45,014 nucleotides of DNA, from contig WFTS01000017.1 in assembly GCA_015485385.1 (NCBI GenBank), positions 1 to 45,014 on the forward strand. The letters run 5' to 3'. Numbering within the stretch: position 1 is the first letter of the stretch; each line of letters begins with the position of its first letter. Under the pieces are notes generated by a model. The model made no database searches. It saw only the letters and a list, made by a program, of their open reading frames with translations, and was not told the origin of the DNA. The translations under genes and the position numbers were made by a program. Of this stretch, positions 8,336-17,124 are shown one piece after another. The stretch comes from Kordiimonadales bacterium (GTDB lineage: Bacteria > Pseudomonadota > Alphaproteobacteria > Sphingomonadales > Kordiimonadaceae).

Positions 8336-8518
8336 TTTAAAAACCCGAGCATTCTTGCGCTTTGACATGATCAGTTCGGCGCTATTGTTTAGTCCCTGCG
8401 CTATCCATACCAACACTCCCCCCTTCCCAAAAAAATGGCACTCTTGGCTGTATAACACGCTTGGTAAAGGGCTGGGAGAAGGTGTTCCGTGCAAAGCATG
8501 CGTGCTGCAAACCCGTTG
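8336..8518. other. Gap between tRNA-Val and the aminotransferase gene, nothing recognised
   Basis: This short gap downstream of the tRNA has no convincing ORF, no T-run hairpin, and no visible copy of the tRNA 3' end that would mark an integration scar. Confidence 0.4.
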
Positions 8519-10333
8519 CTATTGCGGGGTTTGGCGCACGACTGTTTCCCGTGAGATGACAAAAAACTGCTGCTTGCCCATTTCGCCGTCAAGCTTTGCA
8601 TCCAAACGGGTTTTGCCCTTTTGCAGCCCTTTTGCAATGTCCAGAGCGTCTTTGAAATAGGCTTCATAAAGCGCAATCCGTTTCGCGGTGGATAGCGGCT
8701 TGCCAGCAAGTGTTTTGCGCCCAAGCGCTGCGCCAAGGGATACTTCCCGCGAGATAGGGCGTGCTTGTTTATGGCTCCATGATCCGCTGGTTATATTAAA
8801 ATCATACTGCGACACAAAAGTGTCACCATGCTCCGCAATAAATTCAACGGCTCTGATAATCATGTCCGTTTCTGCGTCATCCATTGAATAATGGAAACCC
8901 AGACGGCACCAGCCGGGTTTTATGCCGTTAACACCTTTGCTTATCATGGACCGATATTTGTCTGATTTGTTTTTATCAATGCCCAGTAACCTGTGGCCAT
9001 ATGGTCCGGCACAGGCGCATCCAGCTCTGGTTTGAAGCCCAAAAAGATCGTCTAGCAAACGCGTGACAAATTTGGGGTGCAGGTAAGCCCCGTCTTGTGA
9101 GTGCATATTGCCTGCGCTTGACCGAATATTAAAAGAGACAATCCCTGTCCGCTTTTTTAGGTCTTGATTGCCAAGAATGTCAATATTCTTATTCAAAGCC
9201 CACCGCTTGAAAGCCTTTTGTACTTGCGCGCCTTCTCTTTTTTCAATGGCTTTTGCCCCAAGACTGTCTTTCACCGCAAACGCAAGGGCTGCGCGAATAG
9301 TTTGGAGAATTCCCGGTGTGCCTGCGCGTTCTCGAAGTTCGATCTCATCAAAGAAATCTTCTTCTTTTTTGTTCACATACGACACGGTCCCGCCGCCACA
9401 AATGCTAGGAGGAAGATTTTGTGAATAGAGTGTTTTTTTGAACAAGAGCAAACCAGATGAGCCCGGCCCACCAAGGAATTTATGAGGGGATATGAAAACC
9501 GCATCAAGGGAGGGGTCTTCACCGGGCCCATATCCGCTTGGGTTCATATCAATTTCGACATATGGGCCGCTTGCAGCATAATCGAAACAGGCTATGGCAT
9601 CATATTTATGGAGCAAACACGCAATTTCGTGAACCGGGCTTTTGATGCCGGTCACATTTGAGGCAGCCGAAAAAGAGCCGATGCGGAGGCGGTTTTTATA
9701 TTCGTCTTTTTGCAGATAGTCTTCTAATTGTGCCAGATCAATATTGCCTTCATCGTCCAGCTCAATCGCAACAACCGTTGCAAGGCTGGACCGCCAAGAC
9801 ACTTCATTGGAATGGTGTTCAAATGGCCCTACAAATACAACCGGGCTATATCGTTCCAGTTGTTTGGTGATGGCTCTGTAATCGGCCTCACAAACCGCAG
9901 CCGAAATTTGCTCGTGAATACGGTTTTTTGTCGTAGGAGGGATGGCGACCCCTAGAATTTGTTGCAGGCGGTAAATAGCAGCCGTAGCACCATCACCGCA
10001 GGTTATGATACAGTCACTTTCAGTCGCGCCCACCGATTTTTTAATGATCGCTTCCGCTTGGTGGAACAGGGCCGACATGGTACGGCCCGTTGTATCATCT
10101 TCGGTATGTGTATTGGCGTAGAGGCACTGAATATCTTTGATATAATCCTCAATAAATGTAAGGCCGCGCCCCGACGCGGTATAATCAGCATAGGTTAGCA
10201 AGCGTTTCCCATACGGTGTGTCTATGAGCGTATCAGCACCAATGATATGCTGGCGCAGGGCATCAATTGCAAAAGATTTTGGTGTTGCTGAGGCATCTTT
10301 ATCGGCAGAAAATAGACGCGCAAGAATACTCAT
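8519..10333 (-). CDS. Class V aminotransferase / cysteine-desulfurase-like PLP enzyme with long C-terminal extension
   Basis: A PLP-dependent fold-type I enzyme. Visible blocks: LLTYADYTASG (substrate side), TCGDGATAAIYRLQ (phosphate loop), GSFSAASNVTGI, FDYAASGP (Asp251, which pairs with the pyridine N), and SPHKFLGGPGSSGLL with the Schiff-base Lys at residue 285. After the catalytic core (about residues 20-500) there is an extra C-terminal stretch of roughly 100 residues that is not needed for the fold. Substrate is not predictable: members include cysteine desulfurases, kynureninase-like and isopenicillin-epimerase-like enzymes. At 604 residues it is longer than NifS/SufS (about 400). No isc/suf genes are near, so Fe-S assembly is unlikely. 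ATG at 10333. Whether it belongs to the polyketide cluster is unclear. Confidence 0.82.
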   Translation of the reverse strand: MSILARLFSADKDASATPKSFAIDALRQHIIGADTLIDTPYGKRLLTYADYTASGRGLTFIEDYIKDIQCLYANTHTEDDTTGRTMSALFHQAEAIIKKSVGATESDCIITCGDGATAAIYRLQQILGVAIPPTTKNRIHEQISAAVCEADYRAITKQLERYSPVVFVGPFEHHSNEVSWRSSLATVVAIELDDEGNIDLAQLEDYLQKDEYKNRLRIGSFSAASNVTGIKSPVHEIACLLHKYDAIACFDYAASGPYVEIDMNPSGYGPGEDPSLDAVFISPHKFLGGPGSSGLLLFKKTLYSQNLPPSICGGGTVSYVNKKEEDFFDEIELRERAGTPGILQTIRAALAFAVKDSLGAKAIEKREGAQVQKAFKRWALNKNIDILGNQDLKKRTGIVSFNIRSSAGNMHSQDGAYLHPKFVTRLLDDLFGLQTRAGCACAGPYGHRLLGIDKNKSDKYRSMISKGVNGIKPGWCRLGFHYSMDDAETDMIIRAVEFIAEHGDTFVSQYDFNITSGSWSHKQARPISREVSLGAALGRKTLAGKPLSTAKRIALYEAYFKDALDIAKGLQKGKTRLDAKLDGEMGKQQFFVISRETVVRQTPQ

Positions 10334-10790
10334 TTTCTGGCTTTCATTTTACAGTTTTGGTCATCACTGACGGGTGCTTGGGTGCGTTCGTGTAAAAAAT
10401 GGTATCATTCACTATTATACTAGTAATAAATGGAATAACAATACCGTATAAAGGCAATGCAAAAGGAAATTAATCACAATATATCATATATAATAGCATA
10501 ATAAACTATCACCGCGCTTGACTGACAGTGTGACGGGCTGTGTAACGAACTGTGAATAAAAGCCCCTGCGTGGCTGTGGGGTTTTCACTTTGGGGTTTTC
10601 ACTGTCGGACATTCCCCCACACAAACCCGATTGATCTCACGGTGACCCCACGTTGACTTCACTGTGACCTCATGGGTTGAAAATGAGGGTATAAATTTCC
10701 CCGGTCCCTTGTTACAGAAGCGGTGCGCGGCATTATGTTAGCCGTCCCTTGCTGGCATAATAGGCCTCGTGAGCCCTCTCTTTCATGCTA
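10334..10790. other. Long intergenic region between divergent genes, with short direct repeats
   Basis: The region is AT-rich near the aminotransferase start, then GC-balanced. A 13-bp direct repeat TGGGGTTTTCACT occurs at 10577-10589 and 10591-10603. Looser GGTGACC/CTGTGACC motifs recur around 10640-10670. No ORF is supported. The minus-strand aminotransferase promoter presumably lies here but was not pinned down. Confidence 0.45.
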
Positions 10791-10819
10791 TTGATATTTA
10801 ATCCATTTTAGGCTAAAAC
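10791..10819 (+). promoter_or_regulatory. Candidate promoter of the DUF697-SPFH operon
   Basis: TTGATA (10791-10796), a 17-bp spacer, then TAAAAC (10814-10819). A start near 10826 gives a leader of about 35 nt carrying GGAAGGGG (10845-10852), 8 nt before the GTG at 10861. Confidence 0.42.
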
Positions 10820-10860
10820 ATGCAATCGTGATCGAAAACATTCAGGAAGGGGTGAGGCTC

Positions 10861-11376
10861 GTGACGGACACTGAAGAAAAAACCATGGAAACCGCAAGCG
10901 ATGTTCCCATGAGTATTGTAAAGAGAAATATGATTTGGTCGGGTGGCGTTGGCTTCCTTCCTATTCCGATGGTAGAGTTTGTTGCCATCACTGGAGTTCA
11001 GGTCAAATTGATCAAAGAGCTCTCGGATCATTATGATGTTCCCTTCCGCAAAGATTTGGCCAAAAAAATTGTTATTTCGCTTTTGGGCGGCTTAGGAAGC
11101 GTAACTCTTGGGCAAGCCTTGGCATTTAGCTCACTGCGCGCCATTCCTTTTGTGGGGCCTGTGATTGCTGCTACGTCACTTCCTGCGATGTCTGCAGGGG
11201 CTGCATATGCCATCGGCAAGGTCTTTATTGCGCACTATGAGGCTGGCGGCACTTTATTGTCCTTCAACCCTGATGAAATGCGGGATTATTTCAAATCCAT
11301 GTATGACACTGGTGTGAAAAAAGCAGGTAATTTGAAGAATAAAGTGACGGGTAAAAAGGCTGCTGAGGCTGCCTAA
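10861..11376 (+). CDS. DUF697-like membrane-associated protein
   Basis: A small protein of the DUF697/YcjF type, whose members carry hydrophobic helical hairpins and often sit with GTPases or stress membrane proteins. The conserved start IWSGGVGFLPIPMVEFVAI is followed by an amphipathic stretch (KLIKELSDHYDVPFRKDLAKK), then Gly/Ala-rich hydrophobic helices (about residues 73-125) and a Lys-rich tail. The frame is open from GTG 10828, but GTG 10861 has the better ribosome-binding site (GGAAGGGG) and is chosen; it gives about 171 residues. It is the first gene of a plus-strand set with the next two genes (gaps of 63 and 6 bp). Biochemical function is unknown. Confidence 0.7.
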   Translation: MTDTEEKTMETASDVPMSIVKRNMIWSGGVGFLPIPMVEFVAITGVQVKLIKELSDHYDVPFRKDLAKKIVISLLGGLGSVTLGQALAFSSLRAIPFVGPVIAATSLPAMSAGAAYAIGKVFIAHYEAGGTLLSFNPDEMRDYFKSMYDTGVKKAGNLKNKVTGKKAAEAA

Positions 11377-11439
11377 TAGCGCCGAGCACTTTGCTTTGAA
11401 TATACGCTTTACTTTGGATATAAAAGGTACCCCTTTTCA

Positions 11440-11634
11440 ATGATCATTTTGATTCTGCTGCTTTTAATAGCCTCTGTTTTTGTTGGCTATATTGGCCGTA
11501 AAAGCCGTTTGGGCTTTTGGGGTGTGCTGGTTGCAAGTATTATGTTCACTCCGTTGCTTGTCTTTATTCTTTTGGTTTTGCTTGGTCAAAAAACTGGGCT
11601 TGGGTGGGCGCCTGACGCTCAGGATACTGAGTGA
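11440..11634 (+). CDS. Small two-helix membrane protein
   Basis: A 64-residue protein made almost entirely of two hydrophobic segments (about residues 1-17 and 26-49) separated by the basic loop GRKSRLG, with a short acidic tail. The loop charge suggests the loop faces the cytoplasm. It is reminiscent of small inner-membrane helper proteins but matches no family I can name. It ends 6 bp before the SPFH gene and is probably co-translated with it, so a role as a partner of that protein is a reasonable inference. Confidence 0.6.
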   Translation: MIILILLLLIASVFVGYIGRKSRLGFWGVLVASIMFTPLLVFILLVLLGQKTGLGWAPDAQDTE

Positions 11635-11640
11635 TTTAGC

Positions 11641-12567
11641 ATGGTGACTGAGGGGGAAGATACTGTACCGGAAGAGACGGCGCCGGAAGAGATTGGGCCG
11701 GAAGACGCTGGTGACGGTGGCAAAAGCGGCAAGGGGGGCTGGAAAAAGGCTCTATTAACTTCCGTGCATAAAATTAGGACAGGATTGATACTGTCTGTCT
11801 TAGTGCTGTTGTTTGCCATTGTTCTGTTATGGGAAACTGTGGTGGTATCCCATCATCCGGGTGAACAAGGGGTATACTGGAGCCGCTTTTTGGGCGGTAC
11901 GTCGGATATGATTCTAGGGGAAGGGACAAATTTCAAGTTCCCTTGGGACGATATAATCATCTATGACATGCGCCTTTCAACCATCGAGAGGACGACGACC
12001 CTTCTGTCTAAAGACGGCATGGAAATGGAAGTGCAATGGTCTATCCGTTTCCGTCCTGATTCTAAAAAATTACCAGAGTTGCACCGCAAACTTGGCCCTG
12101 ATTATGCGAACCGCATTGTTTTGCCTGAGGCGATCTCCTCATTGCGACAGATTTTGGGGAATTACCGCGCTGAAGAAATTTTTGCGTATGATGAAAATTC
12201 ATTATTGGAAAAGTTAAAAACCAATACTTTGGAGCATTTTGAAGGCTATCCGATTTTTATCAAAAACATTCTTATTCTCAAACTCGTGCTGCCTAAAGAC
12301 ATGGCGCAAGGGATTGTCAATAAGCTATTGTATGAGCAAGAAATGCTTGCCTATAATTATCGTCTTGAGGCCGCCAGGCATGAAAAAGAGCGCCTGCGTA
12401 TCCAAGCCGAAGGCTTAAAGCAATTTGAAGCAATCAGTAAGATACCCATGCTGAAGTGGCGCGGCATTGAGGCCACCGTTGAACTTGCCAAGTCCGAGAA
12501 TTCTAAAATTATCGTCATAGGCACAGGTTCCAATAGTTTACCATTGTTGCTCAATACCGATAAGTAA
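11641..12567 (+). CDS. SPFH/Band-7 (prohibitin-like) membrane protein
   Basis: Membrane scaffold of the stomatin-prohibitin-flotillin-HflK/C superfamily. Order: acidic low-complexity N-terminus (15-bp repeats, PEE), basic GWKKALL, one transmembrane segment (about residues 46-67), the SPFH beta domain (VVVSHHPGEQGVYWSR to RFRPD), then a helical region with YEQEMLAYNYRLEAARHEKE forming a likely coiled coil. Such proteins form large oligomers at the inner membrane and regulate proteases or lipid domains. At 308 residues it is of usual size. It is coupled to the small membrane gene and followed by the ABC exporters about 100 bp later. A role in supporting export is conceivable but unproven. Confidence 0.82.
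   Translation: MVTEGEDTVPEETAPEEIGPEDAGDGGKSGKGGWKKALLTSVHKIRTGLILSVLVLLFAIVLLWETVVVSHHPGEQGVYWSRFLGGTSDMILGEGTNFKFPWDDIIIYDMRLSTIERTTTLLSKDGMEMEVQWSIRFRPDSKKLPELHRKLGPDYANRIVLPEAISSLRQILGNYRAEEIFAYDENSLLEKLKTNTLEHFEGYPIFIKNILILKLVLPKDMAQGIVNKLLYEQEMLAYNYRLEAARHEKERLRIQAEGLKQFEAISKIPMLKWRGIEATVELAKSENSKIIVIGTGSNSLPLLLNTDK
11668..11712. repeat. 15-bp in-frame tandem repeat in the SPFH gene
   Basis: Three degenerate 15-bp units beginning CCGGAAGA (11668, 11683, 11698) encode the acidic PEE-rich N-terminus. Confidence 0.7.
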
Positions 12568-12709
12568 TTCGAACCGCTGTCTTGAAGCTTATCAGGACAT
12601 TGGTTTGGTATGAAGATAAAGGACAGGCAATATCTATATACTTCAATTACTCCGGTTAAATAGCAATCTGCCAGGGTGGTCGGCCTTATATATTACTGTC
12701 CTTGCTGGC

Positions 12710-14299
12710 GTGGCAAATGCGACACTGCTTGCGCTTATTAATATTGCGGCAGAACAAGCTGCGATATCTGAGCCGATCAGCGTGAAAACCGTTTTGTTAT
12801 ATTTGCTTGCCTTTGGCATTTTTTATGTCGCCAACAAGGCTTCGCTGAGAAAAGCCAACCAGTTCATGCAGGAACGGCTAGGGGCTTTGCGCCTGCGCAT
12901 TGCCGATAAAATTCAGAAATCTAATTTGCGGACATTGGAAAGGCTGGACCATGGCAGCATTTTTTCAACACTGTCTCAGGAAATGAACCACTTCAGCCAC
13001 CATTTTACGCTTTTGTCCAGTGCGGCACAAAGCTTGGTCTTGCTGCTCTTGTGTTTGGTTTATATCGCTTTTTTGTCCTTGGTAGCCTTTTTCCTTGTTG
13101 CTGGCGCTACTAGTCTTGCACTGTTTTATTTCTGGAAACGCCGTCAAGCGCTTACGAAAGCAATGGAGTCTGTTAACGCGCACGAATCGAATATGCTGGG
13201 CTCATTGCAAAATTATATTGAAGGCTTTCAGGAAATTCGCATCAACGCTGATAAAAATGATGCCCTCCACAGCCGCTTTAAAACAATAGTTTACGGCTTA
13301 GAACGTGTATTGGTGGGGATCGGCGGAAAATGGGTCGTGCTGCTGTTGTTCAGTAATGCTTTTTTATATTTTCTGGTTGGTGTTGTTGTCTTCATATTGC
13401 CCCTATTTTTCCAGGGCTATACGGACACGGTATATAAGATTGTCACGGCCTCCATTTTTTTGGTTGGGCCGGTTTCTGCCGTAACCTCAGCCGCTCCTAT
13501 CTTTGTTAAAGCCAATATTGGATTAGGCCATGTATTTGAATTGGAACGCAATCTTGAGCGCAGCTTAAATAGACATGCGCCCAAAAGCCTCTCGGATGAA
13601 GATATATTTCATGGCTTTAACACGATCACCTTGGATGATGTTCAATTTAGCTACAGAGACAGTGATGATATTGAGATATTCACAGCAGGCCCCTGGAAGC
13701 TGGATATACAACGAGGGGAATGTTTGTTTCTTATGGGGGGGAATGGAAGCGGAAAGTCTACCGCCCTTAAACTGATTTCAGGGTTATATGCTGGGGATAA
13801 GGGGCAAATTCTTGTGGACGGTACGCCGGTACAGGAAAAGTCTCTACCGGCGTACCGCGCCCTGTTCTCATGTATTTTCCCAGACTTTTATCTTTTTGAT
13901 AAATTATACGGGTTAAGAGATGTAGCCCCTGAAAAGGTTGATGATCTTATTCGCTGGATGCAGCTGGAAGAAAAAGTGTCTTTCACACAGGACAGTTTTT
14001 CCACACACGATTTGTCAACCGGCCAGAGAAAACGGCTGGCAATGATCGTTAGTTTGTTAGAAGACCGTGAGGTTTATCTATTTGATGAATGGGCCGCCGA
14101 TCAAGATTCTTACTTTAGGGAAATATTTTATACTGAAATTTTGCCCAAGTTAAAGGCAGCCAAGAAAACGGTTATTGTTGTGACACATGATGATAGGTAT
14201 TGGCATTTATGTGACCGTAGTATCACTTTGGATATCGGTGTAATGACCGAGGGCACACAGGGAACATCTTTTTCCTCGCAAACGGGTGGTGGTGCCTAA
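12710..14299 (+). CDS. PvdE/SyrD-type ABC half-transporter A (start codon unresolved)
   Basis: An exporter half-subunit (membrane domain plus ATPase) of the cyclic-peptide/siderophore family typified by PvdE and SyrD, which moves natural products to the periplasm. The membrane part has hydrophobic helices to about residue 265. The ATPase has Walker A GGNGSGKST (about 343-351), signature LSTGQRKRL, Walker B VYLFDEWAADQD and H-loop VVTHDD; DEWAADQD is typical of the PvdE group. GTG 12710 is the first ordinary start codon in frame, yet the frame is open from 12620 and encodes LLRLNSNLPGWSALYITVLAG, which matches the expected first transmembrane helix. The true start is therefore probably upstream at a rare codon, or a frameshift lies there. 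It overlaps the next gene by one base (TAATG). Confidence 0.88.
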   Translation: MANATLLALINIAAEQAAISEPISVKTVLLYLLAFGIFYVANKASLRKANQFMQERLGALRLRIADKIQKSNLRTLERLDHGSIFSTLSQEMNHFSHHFTLLSSAAQSLVLLLLCLVYIAFLSLVAFFLVAGATSLALFYFWKRRQALTKAMESVNAHESNMLGSLQNYIEGFQEIRINADKNDALHSRFKTIVYGLERVLVGIGGKWVVLLLFSNAFLYFLVGVVVFILPLFFQGYTDTVYKIVTASIFLVGPVSAVTSAAPIFVKANIGLGHVFELERNLERSLNRHAPKSLSDEDIFHGFNTITLDDVQFSYRDSDDIEIFTAGPWKLDIQRGECLFLMGGNGSGKSTALKLISGLYAGDKGQILVDGTPVQEKSLPAYRALFSCIFPDFYLFDKLYGLRDVAPEKVDDLIRWMQLEEKVSFTQDSFSTHDLSTGQRKRLAMIVSLLEDREVYLFDEWAADQDSYFREIFYTEILPKLKAAKKTVIVVTHDDRYWHLCDRSITLDIGVMTEGTQGTSFSSQTGGGA

Positions 14300-15948
14300 T
14301 GGCGGTAAGAAAATTTATCGAACGTGCCAATCGGGCAGACCTGAAGAAGATGGCGTTGTTAACCGTTGTCGCGGGTTTTTCAAACGCCTTACTGATTGTT
14401 GTTATTAATCAGGTGGCTATTTTGGTTGCCGAGGCTAAACGCCCAAGCTGGCTTGAAACGTCCGCCTTTCTCGTTGCGTTTATTTTATACTATGTGTGCA
14501 ACAAACGCGCCTTATTGAGGGCCAACAGTATTATTGAGGGCCTTCTTAAAGACTTGCGTATCGAAATTGTAGATAAGCTGAGAAAATCTGAACTTAGGAC
14601 TGTCAATGATATAGGGCGCGGCAAATTATATTCGTTGCTTGCTTATGAAACCAATCATCTTTCCGTTGCATTTCCCTTGCTGGTGGAAAGCTTTCAGCAG
14701 GCAGTTTTGTTAGCTGTTGCCCTTATTTATTTGGCATATCTGTCTTGGGCTGCGCTGCTTATTTTTCTTTTTGCAATTTTGACTGGGATCTTAGTTTATT
14801 GGTCTATCAATCAAAGCTATAGCGATGTGATGCAAAAGGTAACAGATCAGCAAGCCCGGATGCTTGATTTGTTTGGTGATATCTTGCACGGCAGCAAAGA
14901 ATTGCGTTTGAACAGCAAGCGACGCGAAGATATTTCGAAAACCTTTGCTGAAGAATCCCGAAATACAGAAGAGCTTTTAACCAGTGCAGGCGAGCAATGG
15001 ACTATGCTGGTGCTGCTAAGTGCTTTTGTGATGTATTTGATGCTGGGGATTGTTGCTTTTATCTTCCCCCATTATGTTGATGATCACGGGGCTATTATTT
15101 TCCAACTTATTCCTACCTTGCTATTTTGCTTGGCCCCATTATCCAAAATCGTTGCACAGTCCCCTATGTTTTTGAGGGCAAATGTTGGCCTGCAGGGAAT
15201 TTTTTCTTTGGAAAATCAGTTGGCCGCTGCGGGTCAAGTTTCGCCCGCTCTGGCGCGTAAAAAAGGCGAAAAGTTTCAAGATTTTCAGACAATTTCCTAC
15301 AGCGATATAGTTTATAATTACCGAGATGCAGGCGGGGATATTTCTTTCACGTCTGGTCCATGGGACTTAACACTCAATCGTGGGGAATTGATTTTTTTGG
15401 TCGGGGGTAACGGTAGCGGAAAATCAACGGTTTTGCGTTTGATTTCTGGACTTTATCAGCGCGATGCTGGGCAGACAGCCGTTGATGGCCGTGTTGTTCC
15501 TGAGCATGATATCGTGGGTGTCCGTGAACTCTTTACGGCATTATTTAGTGATTTCCATTTGTTCGACCGGTTTTACGGACTGGAAACAGTCAACCAACAG
15601 GAGGTTGATCACTATATTGAAATGATGGAGATGACAGATAAAGTTAAATTTGTTGATGGTGGTTTTAGCCAATTGCAGATGTCTACCGGCCAACGGAAAC
15701 GCTTGGCGCTGATTGTTGCATTACTGGAAGACCGCCCCATTTACCTTTTCGATGAATGGTCCGCCGAACAAGATGTGCATTTTAGGGAAATTTTCTATAC
15801 CCGTATTCTGGCGGACTTGAAAGCCAAGGGAAAAACCGTGGTTGTGGTGACACATGATGAACGGTTTTGGCATTTGGCGGATCGGGTGATTAAGTTTGAC
15901 ATGGGCCAAATAGAATGGGAACGGCCAGGTGCGCAAACGCGCCAGTAA
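14299..15948 (+). CDS. PvdE/SyrD-type ABC half-transporter B
   Basis: Second half-transporter, clearly paralogous to the one before it along the whole length. N-terminal membrane domain (first helix about residues 19-38), then an ATPase with Walker A GGNGSGKST, signature MSTGQRKRL, Walker B IYLFDEWSAEQD and H-loop VVTHDE. The ATG lies inside the stop of gene A (TAATG), indicating translational coupling and equal dosage, as expected for a heterodimeric exporter. The likely cargo is the product of the PKS or an acylated or otherwise masked precursor. Its 3' end overlaps the acyltransferase gene by 20 bp, so the operon continues into the starter-unit genes. Confidence 0.92.
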   Translation: MAVRKFIERANRADLKKMALLTVVAGFSNALLIVVINQVAILVAEAKRPSWLETSAFLVAFILYYVCNKRALLRANSIIEGLLKDLRIEIVDKLRKSELRTVNDIGRGKLYSLLAYETNHLSVAFPLLVESFQQAVLLAVALIYLAYLSWAALLIFLFAILTGILVYWSINQSYSDVMQKVTDQQARMLDLFGDILHGSKELRLNSKRREDISKTFAEESRNTEELLTSAGEQWTMLVLLSAFVMYLMLGIVAFIFPHYVDDHGAIIFQLIPTLLFCLAPLSKIVAQSPMFLRANVGLQGIFSLENQLAAAGQVSPALARKKGEKFQDFQTISYSDIVYNYRDAGGDISFTSGPWDLTLNRGELIFLVGGNGSGKSTVLRLISGLYQRDAGQTAVDGRVVPEHDIVGVRELFTALFSDFHLFDRFYGLETVNQQEVDHYIEMMEMTDKVKFVDGGFSQLQMSTGQRKRLALIVALLEDRPIYLFDEWSAEQDVHFREIFYTRILADLKAKGKTVVVVTHDERFWHLADRVIKFDMGQIEWERPGAQTRQ

Positions 15949-17002
15949 CCTTGAAACATGTACCCTAGATCAACTCGGGAGCGTCAGCACAGTGATAAGC
16001 GCACATCAAAGCTTTCAGAGATCGGTTGAGGGGCGAAAAACATGCCTTCTTTTTTCCGGTCAGGGCTCTCAGTGTCGTCAAATGGGCCGCGAGCTATATG
16101 AAGCTGTCCCTTCTTTTCGCAATTCAATGATTTCGTTAGATCAGGTTTTCCAGCAAGAGACAGGGCGGTCCCTATTGCCTGAATTATATGGGGACAATTG
16201 GCGTAAAAGTGATCCATTTGACCAAACTGAAATTACCCACCCAGCTATTTTTATGCTCCAGCTTTCTTTGGCGCGGGCTGTTATCGCTGAGGGGTTACAG
16301 ATAGATGCTGTCTTGGGCAGTAGTTTGGGGGAATATGTTGCGGCGGCTGTCTCTGGTGCTGTTGACGGTAGCGCTATGATGCGGGTTGTTGTTCGCTCGG
16401 CGCAGGCGATTGAGCGATACTGTGACCGGGGGGCGATGATGTCTGTTTTGGCCTCTCAAGCCATTTTTCACGGCGACCCATATGTGCAGAGCAAAGTGAC
16501 ATTTGCGGGCAATTATATGGCCGATCTTTTTGTTGTTGCGGGGGGAATTGAGGCGATTGAAGATGTAAAAAAATATTGGGCTGCTCGGGATGTTCTGGCG
16601 ATTATATTGCCAGTGTCACATGCGTTTCACAGCAGCGCTATGGAGGCTTGCGTTGACGAGTTAGAGGCAATTTTTATGAGCTTGGAGATAAAAAATCCAA
16701 GTGTGCCTTTTTATTCCTCTGCGTTGGGGAAGCAAGTTGAAACATTGGATGCACATCATTTTTTGCGTATTGGCCGGGGGCCTGTTTATTTTTCAGATGC
16801 TCTGTCTGCTCTTGTAAAGACACTAAAGGGCCCGGATTTTGTTGATTTGGGGCCTTCAGGATCTTTAGCTGGAATTGTGCGAAAATCACTGGCTGATACA
16901 GCAGGCTGTAAATGCTATGGGATCCTTTCGCCATTTGGAAATTCTTATCAAATTCTTCAACAGGTGATTGTTGAGAAAGGCACTCATGTATTTTCTGGAT
17001 AA
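15929..17002 (+). CDS. Free-standing acyltransferase (trans-AT or acyl hydrolase)
   Basis: An FabD-fold acyltransferase that loads malonyl units from CoA onto ACPs in trans; the PKS in this cluster has no AT domain. Landmarks: LFSGQGSQ, nucleophile motif GSSLGEY (Ser132; the usual His before it is Ser), Arg in VVVRSAQAI (binds the malonyl carboxylate) and catalytic His in SHAFHSS. The Arg argues for a malonyl transferase; some trans-AT clusters also carry a sister acyl hydrolase that clears stalled chains, and that cannot be excluded. GTG 15929 overlaps the upstream ABC gene. Being followed by an ACP and an amidotransferase suggests it charges that ACP for the malonamyl starter. Note the second AT in the AT-ER fusion. 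Confidence 0.88.
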   Translation: MRKRASNLETCTLDQLGSVSTVISAHQSFQRSVEGRKTCLLFSGQGSQCRQMGRELYEAVPSFRNSMISLDQVFQQETGRSLLPELYGDNWRKSDPFDQTEITHPAIFMLQLSLARAVIAEGLQIDAVLGSSLGEYVAAAVSGAVDGSAMMRVVVRSAQAIERYCDRGAMMSVLASQAIFHGDPYVQSKVTFAGNYMADLFVVAGGIEAIEDVKKYWAARDVLAIILPVSHAFHSSAMEACVDELEAIFMSLEIKNPSVPFYSSALGKQVETLDAHHFLRIGRGPVYFSDALSALVKTLKGPDFVDLGPSGSLAGIVRKSLADTAGCKCYGILSPFGNSYQILQQVIVEKGTHVFSG

Positions 17003-17124
17003 TGGGTTTTGATTTTAAGGGAAAATATGTAAAAATCGGCCCCGATGTTGGTTGATTGTTTTCTGCAATTGTGATGAACGCCTATCTTCTATAAGTTTTT
17101 GAAATAAAGGTGTAATTTAGATTT

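Noticed and set aside
8014-8340. ORF of 108 codons covering the tRNA
   Set aside because: It runs through tRNA-Val and antisense to the amidohydrolase start; its C-terminal part is translated tRNA.
8117-8736. Minus-strand ORFs of 111 and 125 codons near the tRNA
   Set aside because: One is antisense to the tRNA and the other overlaps the aminotransferase 3' end in another frame; neither has a family signature.
10560-10605. Terminator at the CCCC...GGGGTTTT stretch
   Set aside because: Only four base pairs form before mismatches; the pattern is better explained by a short direct repeat.
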